A stretch of 64,000 nucleotides of DNA from Strigamia acuminata (lineage: Eukaryota; Arthropoda; Chilopoda; Geophilomorpha; Linotaeniidae), in contig OX442319.1 of NCBI GenBank assembly GCA_949358305.1, forward strand, positions 7,998,001 through 8,062,000. The letters run 5' to 3'. The notes beneath the pieces are model-generated. The model saw nothing but the letters and a program-made list of their open reading frames with translations. It was not told the origin of the DNA and made no database searches. The position numbers were made by a program, and so were the translations under genes. How positions within the stretch are numbered: position 1 is the first letter of the stretch; each line of letters begins with the position of its first letter. Shown one piece after another: positions 56,011 to 64,000 of this stretch.

Positions 56011-56555
56011 TGCGACAATTGAAAAAGTGGCTTAGTCGTATTCCGCAGGTAAAAAGTCCAGACCCAGCTCCTACTTGGACCAGCAACTTCTTTGCTTGGT
56101 CTAAGTATTTCCATTATATTTGATTCATGTTCTATAACAATTTAACTTAGAATTTTTCTTCTTCTTTTCAGATTTAAGCCTACTTTAACTTAGTTTATTT
56201 TCAGGTATTTCTAGAATAACTTAGATAATTTTCTAGTGTTTTCAAATGAACTTTATCTTTGTAAACCTTTTGAATTTAAAGTATTATTCATTACTTAGAT
56301 CAAATTAATCTTTGTAAATATTTAGGTTTAACATTTAAGTTAAATGATTTGTATTTGCTTTTTATCAAGTGTTTAATTAAAAACATTTACTTTGATTTTA
56401 TATAAAGTCTCCTATTTATATTTATGCTAAAATGCTCACATTAACTAATTTGCACATGGATAAAATTCTCCATTAATCATGCTTCATTATTAGAATCTCT
56501 TAAATAATATTTAAGCTTTAAGTTAATATTAAATATTTATTATATTTAACCATAA
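56011..56555. other. AT-rich sequence, no gene seen
   Basis: Strongly AT-rich with many short TTTAA/TTAAT words and no recognisable coding or structural element. Confidence 0.5.
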
Positions 56556-56812
56556 GAGATTGCAGCTACGGGGACATTTCCGACAGCCTGCTGAGGGACA
56601 AGATAATTTTTGGCATCACGGATGAGGAATTACGTAAGCGCCTGCTCCAGGAGGACGTAGTGACGTTGGCAAAAGCGATCAACATGGCCTGATCATCGGA
56701 AAAGGTGACAAAACAGATCGAAACGGCTAGTGCCAATGTCACACAAACGGTCAGCGTGATTCAAAAACAGAAAAGTGGAAACCACAACCGAACTGCAAGC
56801 GGCAACTGAGTG
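56556..56812 (+). pseudogene. Gypsy-type Gag fragment
   Basis: Translates to DSLLRDKIIFGITDEELRKR and LLQEDVVTLAKAINMA, the conserved end of a Gypsy capsid domain (compare the Gypsy-1 and Gypsy-4 Gag). A TGA follows, so it is a broken fragment. Confidence 0.7.
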
Positions 56813-56919
56813 AGAGTGAGAATCAAAACCAACGCGCTTATTGTCGTCCTCATCATTGAGCCACGTTACAAAAAGGAAGCGATGCCACTAAAAATGGGAC
56901 TAGATTGAGACGTCCTATT

Positions 56920-57330
56920 CAGCGTTTGGTCCACTTGGAAATTCAGAGTGAGATCGGCGCGGGGGGAGAGTGAAAACTGGTGTTTTACTCCAGGTTCACG
57001 TTCCCTTTAATGTGACATTTATTTGTTATTTTTATATTTCTTTATTCAATAACGCTTATATTTAATATTTGTTCTTTATGAATTTTTATTATAATTTTTA
57101 GTGTCATTAACCTTCATATCTTTTAAATAATTAGGTTAGGATTGTTGTCACTCAACTGGGCTTCAGCTCCCCACTTTGGAATGCGGCTTTAACAGATTAG
57201 TGTTGCTCTAATAGGAGCTCTTCTAGTATATATTTTTAGAGACAATAAAGTTTAACCCCAGTGAATGTACAAACTTCATTGTGGCAGCTCGTTTCAATTC
57301 TCTTCAAATTTACATTTCCAATTTCAAAAA
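56920..57330 (+). mobile_element. BEL pol 3' end plus 3' LTR fragment
   Basis: 56920-56972 encodes LRRPIQRLVHLEI, the very end of a BEL Pol (compare the BEL-1 block LRRPVQRL). The stop overlaps the start of an LTR (TGAAAACTGGTGTTTTACTCC minus its last base, from 56971), the same arrangement as in BEL-1. AATAAA is near 57243. The LTR end near 57330 is uncertain. Confidence 0.7.
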
Positions 57331-57586
57331 TACATCAAGAAATACATCGAAATACATCAAGAATAAGGGAAGTGCTAATGGGGATGGAGAAAACACGTTG
57401 TGTGTCATGCACTTATTCCAGATGTCCGACCTCTTATTTCCAACATCAAAGATTTATTGGAAATAGCTATTGTCTATTTTGCACACACCCTCATCAATAT
57501 TGTCTCTCTTGCAAACACCGGTCGTACTGTCAATAATATATTAACTTCCAGTTGTAATCCAAAACATACATATATTTACTATGTAT

Positions 57587-59190
<1,604 letters not shown>

Positions 59191-59760
59191 GATTTAAATG
59201 GACACAAGTTATACCTAATACAAAATCAATTCAAATTCAATTTCAATAATGAAAATAGCTAAAACAGATTTTAAGAAAAAAAATGAAAATATTCAGAAAT
59301 CAAAATGTAAAAACTCCTCAATTAAGCCTCTGTTCCAATGAAAAGTAATATTACGTTTCGTCTCGCCATGTGTAAAACGTTCCCTAAAATGTAAATTTAC
59401 CATATTGAATATCGAATTTCAAACTTCTGGTGAAACATAACACTGGTTAAATAATTCCTGTAGTATTTTTAGTGATTTAATTATACAAAATACCAAATTT
59501 TACCTTGCACGATCGAAAAAGACGAGTGAAAGCAAATATGTCACCGACTGGGAAGTTTATTCTAGCATCTAGACCAACAATTCTAATGTACGTGTCTCAT
59601 TGTCTATTTCAGAATGTATGTATTTGAATATCACAAGCAGAGTTCCATTATACAGCCAATAATTGAATTCAAGTGCAGGAATAAACATGTGTTCACTGTT
59701 AATGCACGGACAAAAGAAAAATTTGAAATTAGTGCTTGGGGGTCTCTATAACTTAAAATA
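59191..59760. other. GAPDH-2 upstream region
   Basis: Alignable with the copy 1 upstream region to about 59610. An extra segment of about 100 bp near 59430-59525 is absent from copy 1. No gene seen from 59610 to 59760. Confidence 0.5.
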
Positions 59761-59766
59761 GCAATA

Positions 59767-59885
59767 CAGTCGAAACTCTTTATAACGAATTATCGATATA
59801 ACGAATATTTAAAATAGGCTGGTTTGGTTAGCCATAGAACACCAAGTTTGGTTCCCTTGCAATTCGTTATGAAGAATTTCGACTT
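59767..59885. mobile_element. Pogo/Tigger-like MITE
   Basis: A 119-bp sequence with imperfect terminal inverted repeats of about 24 bp (CAGTCGAAACTCTTTATAAC at the left) flanked by TA on both sides (59765-59766 and 59886-59887). TA target duplication and CAGT ends are typical of pogo/Tigger elements. No coding capacity. Confidence 0.75.
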
Positions 59886-59967
59886 TACAATCAGAAAAAC
59901 CTCCACAAGGTGGATAGAATATTCAGTGATCACCTTGAAGGCAATACAGAATGCTATATTCGTTCCC

Positions 59968-60138
59968 CTATGTTACTTTCCCCTTTTATTGCCCTGTTGT
60001 AATGTGACACTGCTCTTGGTCAGCACTCCCTATTTTTGACCTTAAAATAAAACACTCTACAGTCCAGTTTCAACTAACCCAGTTGGCCATTTTATTTCTC
60101 TGATGCACTCATCAGAACTTAGTGTAAAAACACACTAA
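59968..60138 (+). repeat. Gypsy-4 5' LTR (partial boundaries)
   Basis: AATAAA at 60046-60051 and the end CACACTAA just before the primer site show this is LTR sequence. The left boundary near TGTTACTTTCC is a guess. The end contains the imperfect palindrome TTAGTGTAAAAACACACTAA. Confidence 0.55.
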
Positions 60139-60139
60139 T

Positions 60140-60155
60140 TGGCGACGAGGATGGG
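60140..60155 (+). other. Gypsy-4 primer-binding site (tRNA-Ser GCT)
   Basis: TGGCGACGAGGATGGG is the complement of the usual metazoan tRNA-Ser(GCT) 3' end with CCA (tRNA sequence from general knowledge). Confidence 0.8.
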
Positions 60156-60307
60156 ATAAAACCACATCGCATAACAATAGGAACGTGTCACGCAAGTTTT
60201 TGTCAAGTTTTTGTGTGTTTTTGGGAACTTTTTGCCGACTTTTCTACGACCTCCACCGTGTGGCCTACCAACTTTTTCTTCAATTTTCATCAAATTTGTG
60301 CTTCATC

Positions 60308-60860
60308 ATGGCTACGAATGCGCCCACCTTCCAGGAATTCAACCCGGCTAGTGATTGGGAAGTTTATATCGAGCGGATGGAAGCGTTTTTTGAATACAAT
60401 GGAATTGAAGACGACAAAAAGAAGGTTAATTTATTAATTTCAAGTGTTGGTGATGAAACATATAAACTCTTATCCGACCTTGCAACACCTAAAAAACCCA
60501 AAGCCCTCAAATGTGACGAAATTAGTGCTTTAATGACTAAACACATGTGTCCTAAGCCTATGATGCTCGCTGAAAGGAATCGCTTCCAGCGTGCAGATGA
60601 GTCAATTGCAAATTTCGCTTCAGCGCTCCAACATCTGGCAAAGTCGTGTGAACTTGGCGACTACCTTTCGACCGCTCTACGCGACCGTTTCGCTTGTGGC
60701 CTCCGCAACGAACGTATCATTACAGCAATTGTGCATCTAACTGACATTAGTTTTGATAATATTTACAAGGTTGCCACGACAATGGAGCTGACCATGACGG
60801 AAGTTCCACACTTCAATCCGGACTCCAAAAGCGTTGTTCATCAAGTGGGAAACGCCAAAA
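60308..60860 (+). pseudogene. Gypsy-4 Gag, 3' truncated
   Basis: Starts at the ATG encoding MATNAPTFQEFNPASDWEVY and is similar to the Gypsy-1 Gag (NPLDDWETYVMQM; NRFQRADESIANFASALQHL). The Gag frame is intact to about residue 184, where RING-fragment sequence replaces it at about 60866. No zinc knuckle or Pol follows. Confidence 0.85.
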
Positions 60861-60865
60861 ACTCA

Positions 60866-61199
60866 TATTGGATTGTTACAAGATTATATTGGGGTTTTGG
60901 AATTGTTGATAGATGAACAACGCCATCAGCTAGATGATCTTCTACCACAAGAAGTGCAAATGCCAGCAGCACCCATACAAATTCAACCACAAGCAGTCCA
61001 AATGCCACACCAAGTAAGCGAACTAATTTCTGAAATCCTTGTATCTCCAGTGAACATACAATGTACCATCTGGCAGGAAGGAATTTACGTAGATGAAGAC
61101 TTAAATCAATTACAGTGCAAACACATTTTTTATCATGCATGCATTCGACAATGGGGTTGTACTGTTGCCAACTGCCCCCTCTGTCGAAATTCATGGTGA
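60866..61199 (+). pseudogene. RING-finger protein fragment 1
   Basis: Encodes a coiled coil (LLIDEQRHQLDDLL), a Gln/Pro-rich linker, then a RING-like end: IQCTIWQEG, LQCKHIFYHACIRQW, NCPLCRNSW and stop. The second ligand position of the first CxxC pair is Trp, so zinc binding is probably broken. RING fingers usually act as E3 ubiquitin ligases. The reading frame begins inside foreign Gag sequence and the 5' end is missing. It matches the fragment at 63541-63960. Confidence 0.75.
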
Positions 61200-61359
61200 T
61201 AATGATTGCAAGTTGATGAAAAAACAGTGGTTTTACTTGTCTTCACATTGTTTTTTTTTTAAAAAAAAATATTATTATTTTAAATATATTGTGCACCTCA
61301 TTTAACAACTCCCCAAATTTGTATACTCCACTTCCATTCATACCTAAAAAATAATCCTA

Positions 61360-61498
61360 TTTATGTGCCATCTGTTTAGATGAAATTGCAGAAGGAAAAA
61401 ATGTAAACATGTTGACTTGTCAACATACATTTAATAATTTATGTATAGATAAATGGGCTTATAACAATACCAATTGTCCATTATGTAGAAATGTGTAG
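61360..61498 (+). pseudogene. RING-finger fragment 2 (C-terminal only)
   Basis: A 45-codon stretch reads CAICLDEIAEGKN, LTCQHTFNNLCIDKW, NCPLCRNV, stop. The first CxxC is intact, but the usual Cys/His after F is Asn. No start codon or upstream coiled coil is attached. Confidence 0.7.
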
Positions 61499-61875
61499 TG
61501 AAAATAATTTCAAAAAAATTTTTTTTTCAAATCTTTGTGTTTTGTTTATTTTGATTTTAATTTTATGAATATTTTCTAGATGAAAAACCAATTTAATTTA
61601 TTAGAATCCCATTTACGTAGGTGATTGTTGACAAAATTAGGCCTCAGTTTATTAACCCTAAAAACTGCTCAAACCTTGAGCAGACGAAAGGAGCGACTCC
61701 AAATCCATTGCGCATAGGGCGGGTAGCCAGAAAACCAGGCGCAATTCAAATCAAGGCAGCGAGTCGCGTTGCTAGGAGGACCGAGAGTCATCAAACCAAC
61801 CAAAGGAATCGAAATCAAGTGAAATGACTGATCAAAAACAAAGCCATGCAAGACTAAATCGATTAACTGAAGGAG

Positions 61876-62364
61876 ATGGGAACTTGGGTACTCGTCGATA
61901 AACCGAAAAACCAAAAAATCATAAATTCGCGATGGGTTTTTTGCATCAAACAGGACAAGGACGGCAACATAGATCGCTACAAAGGACGATTGGTCGCCAA
62001 AGGTTTCATGCAGAAGGAGGGAATTGATTTCAACGAAACTTACGCCCCTGTGGTTCGTTACAACTCCATTCGCACTCTCGTCGCATGTGCAGTTGAGAAG
62101 GGATGGTTAATTCACCAAATGGACGTTGTTGCTGCCTACATTCAAGGCGAACTTGATGAGGAAATCTTCATGCGACAGCCAGAGGGTTTCACCAAAGAGC
62201 GACTGGAGGAGAAAGTTTGCTTGCTGCAAAAGTCACTTTATGGACTGAAACAGGCCAGAAGAAACTGGCACAAGAAATTAAGCCGTCACCTCCGTAAAAA
62301 AATGAAACTGAATCGAAGAAACAAGGATCCGTGCGGTTTCTACAAATTAGAAGATGGGAAATCC
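61876..62364 (+). pseudogene. Copia reverse transcriptase fragment
   Basis: Encodes the N-terminal half of a Copia RVT_2 domain: TWVLVDKPKN, SRWVFCIKQDKDG, YKGRLVAKGF, YAPVVRYNSIRTL, HQMDVVAAYIQGELDEEIFM and KSLYGLKQARRNW. It is cut at about 62364 by a BEL LTR, before the YVDD region. Nothing recognisable of integrase lies upstream. Confidence 0.88.
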
Positions 62365-62636
62365 TGTAATTGGTGTAGTTTTTCCCTACCTTGTGAGCGC
62401 TGTTTCATTGGTGCTCAGAACGTGTCACTTACATTCCTTTACCCCTTTTGCTTTGTTTTTATAATAGAATAAACCAGTGTACTTTTTGCTTCTCAAAGTG
62501 TGTTGTGTTTTTTTTTTGCTTTGACGCCATCTTTGATTTTCATCATTCTTTTCAACTTGACACATCATATTTGTATCCAGGAACTTTCGAACTTGTTGCT
62601 AGGTTTGAATTGACTTTATTTTGTTCAAATTTAACA
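62365..62636 (+). repeat. BEL 5' LTR (BEL-3)
   Basis: Starts TGTAATTGGTGTAG where the Copia fragment breaks off and ends AAATTTAACA before a tRNA-Phe primer site. AATAAA near 62467. Shares blocks with the solo LTR at 34746-35267. Confidence 0.75.
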
Positions 62637-62637
62637 T

Positions 62638-62885
62638 TGGTGCCGAAACCCGTAACTATTTAAATTCCGATTCAACTGAAATCTTCAAAAATGGTGAGAA
62701 ATTTTGAGCTAAAGAATAGAGCATTCCAAGCGGCCATGTTGGTCACCGATAAACTCATGACCACAATAACCACTGCCCTGAATGGACGAGCTGCAATTCC
62801 GCAAGCCAGCAGGATCAGGAAATGATTGTTTGAAAGAATTTAAAAGATCTGTTTTTAATCTTCCAAATGATGAAAGTTTTTTTTA
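62638..62885 (+). pseudogene. BEL-3 primer site and Gag start
   Basis: TGGTGCCGAAACCCG (62638-62652) is the tRNA-Phe site. An ATG at 62691 opens a Gag-like start (MVRNFELKNRAFQAAMLVTD) that soon breaks down. The element is then replaced by another BEL LTR at about 62891. Confidence 0.7.
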
Positions 62886-62890
62886 AATTT

Positions 62891-63200
62891 TGTATATTGG
62901 TGACCACTCACTACATATTCCTAGCAACCGTGGGAATAGAAAAAGGGGAGATATACCGTATGTCGCATTACTAAAAAAGGTATTCCGAAAGGTATTCTCA
63001 AATTTGCTTATAACCTTGTTTTTAAGTAGAAATAAACTAGTACACGTTTTACTTTTAACCGAGAGATTCGTTCTTGCTGAGCAACTAAAAACCACTGTAT
63101 TCAAGGAAACTTTTGAAGTTGAAAACTGAACTTTGAACCAACCAATTCACCGGAGACGAATATTAGACATTTACGTGTTTTACTGTGACTGGATTTCACA
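62891..63200 (+). repeat. BEL 5' LTR (BEL-4)
   Basis: Starts TGTATATTGGTGACC, similar to the BEL-3 LTR start, and ends GGATTTCACA immediately before the primer site. AATAAA near 63028. The left boundary is tentative. Confidence 0.65.
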
Positions 63201-63540
63201 TGGTGCCGAAACCCGGGACAAATAATTGAACTGGCCTGCAAATTGAGTAAAAGAACGTGAGTGTTAAAAATATTTATGTGAAAAATGGCTGAAATGTCAG
63301 AAACGGATAAACTTAAACAAAATCGCACGACCGCGAGAACAGCGTGCACCCGGCTCACGAACGCAACGGGCGGACTGCTCGCCGAGGAGCCAGTAGACTT
63401 GAAAAAATTGACCTGCCATACGGCTCAGCTTCTAACCAAAAAGGAAATTCTGATGGGGTTGGACGAAAAAATAAGCAACTTGATCGTCGACGACGCCGGA
63501 AGATGTCAAAGTCTACCCAATACCACAGAAATAATGGGGT
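63201..63540 (+). pseudogene. BEL-4 primer site and Gag N-terminus, truncated
   Basis: TGGTGCCGAAACCCGGGA (63201-63218) is identical to the BEL-1 site. An ATG at 63285 starts a Gag with the coiled N-terminal region seen in BEL-1 (LTKKEILMGLDEKISNLIV). At about 63540 the sequence changes to RING-fragment sequence. Confidence 0.8.
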
Positions 63541-63972
63541 TCATTTCATGTGAACCAGCACCAACAACCACCAAATCCACCACAGAATGAAAACAATCCA
63601 TCGTATGCAGATCTGCAATATGCCTTCTACTACGTGTTAACAACAAGGAATGCACAAAATCGACAGAATGAAGATCTTCAAACACACATTGGATTGTTAC
63701 AAGAATACATTCAAGTGTTAGAAGTGATGATAGATGAACAACGCCATCAGCTAGATGGTCTGCTAGCACCACTACTACCACAAGCGGCGCAAATGGAGCC
63801 ACCACAGCGCAAATGGAGCCACCACAAGGGCAAATGGAACTACAAGCGCAAATGCAGCCACCAGCCGTGCAAGTGCAACAACCAGCAGTGCAAGTAAGCG
63901 AATTAATACCAGAAATATTAGTGTCTCCAATGAACATAGAATGTGCCATCTGTGCCCACAGCATTTTTTAAA
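63541..63972 (+). pseudogene. RING-finger protein fragment 3
   Basis: Encodes PSYADLQYAFYYVLTTRNAQ, a coiled coil with MIDEQRHQLDGLL, a Gln/Pro-rich repeat region (several GCGCAAATGGAGCCACCAC-like units) with a frame change, and ends with ILVSPMNIECAIC followed by a premature stop. It is the longest upstream portion of the same gene as fragment 1, broken right at the first CxxC of the RING. Confidence 0.75.
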
Positions 63973-64000
63973 GTGTGTTTTTACACACTCACTTAAAACA

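Overview
The window is animal nuclear DNA. Genes are split by short AT-rich introns with GT/AG ends, and the transposon classes (BEL/Pao, Gypsy, Copia, PIF/Harbinger, a pogo-like MITE) are typical of invertebrates. The GAPDH protein would fit an arthropod or other ecdysozoan, but the lineage cannot be fixed from this sequence. Only three host genes are well supported: one SLAIN-family gene and two GAPDH paralogues. Nearly everything else is repeats or transposons.

Layout. (1) 1-16255 and 22207-22780: a hierarchical satellite. Monomers of about 338 bp form a 1,015-bp trimer (A-B-C). Trimers occur in blocks of four that alternate between two sequence variants. Each block is followed by a 296-bp spacer D, a GC-rich inverted-repeat module of about 1 kb, and a 335-bp spacer E, giving a 5,724-bp higher-order repeat. 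(2) 16256-22206: a complete BEL/Pao element inserted in this satellite, with LTRs that look identical, a GACCC target duplication and one intact 1,732-aa ORF. (3) 22781-24759: unassigned sequence with satellite shards. (4) 24760-25756: a dispersed copy of the GC-rich module, then satellite sequence to about 26110. (5) about 26120-32792, minus strand: a Gypsy-type element (Gypsy-2) with separate gag and pol linked by an apparent -1 frameshift site. It has no integrase. (6) 33592-36600, minus strand: a decayed Gypsy element (Gypsy-3) carrying a nested solo BEL LTR. (7) 37014-39287, minus strand: an eight-exon SLAIN gene. (8) 39929-41507, minus strand: GAPDH copy 1. (9) about 42200-49440: a PIF/Harbinger transposon whose transposase is split by an intact Gypsy element (Gypsy-1, 44032-49030, ACAAT target duplication). 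(10) 50200-57330: a pile-up of Copia, BEL and Gypsy fragments. (11) 57587-59190, minus strand: GAPDH copy 2. (12) 59767-64000: a MITE, a Gypsy leader and gag, RING-finger fragments, a Copia RT fragment and two BEL 5' ends.

The most notable points are the nested satellite with its foldback-like GC modules and invariant AT-rich core, the two tandem A_AAA_AAC slippery heptamers at the Gypsy-2 gag-pol boundary, the two apparently young intact LTR elements, and a recurrent RING-finger sequence abutting retroelement gag fragments. All coordinates and exon joins were derived by reading the sequence. No database search or folding was run.
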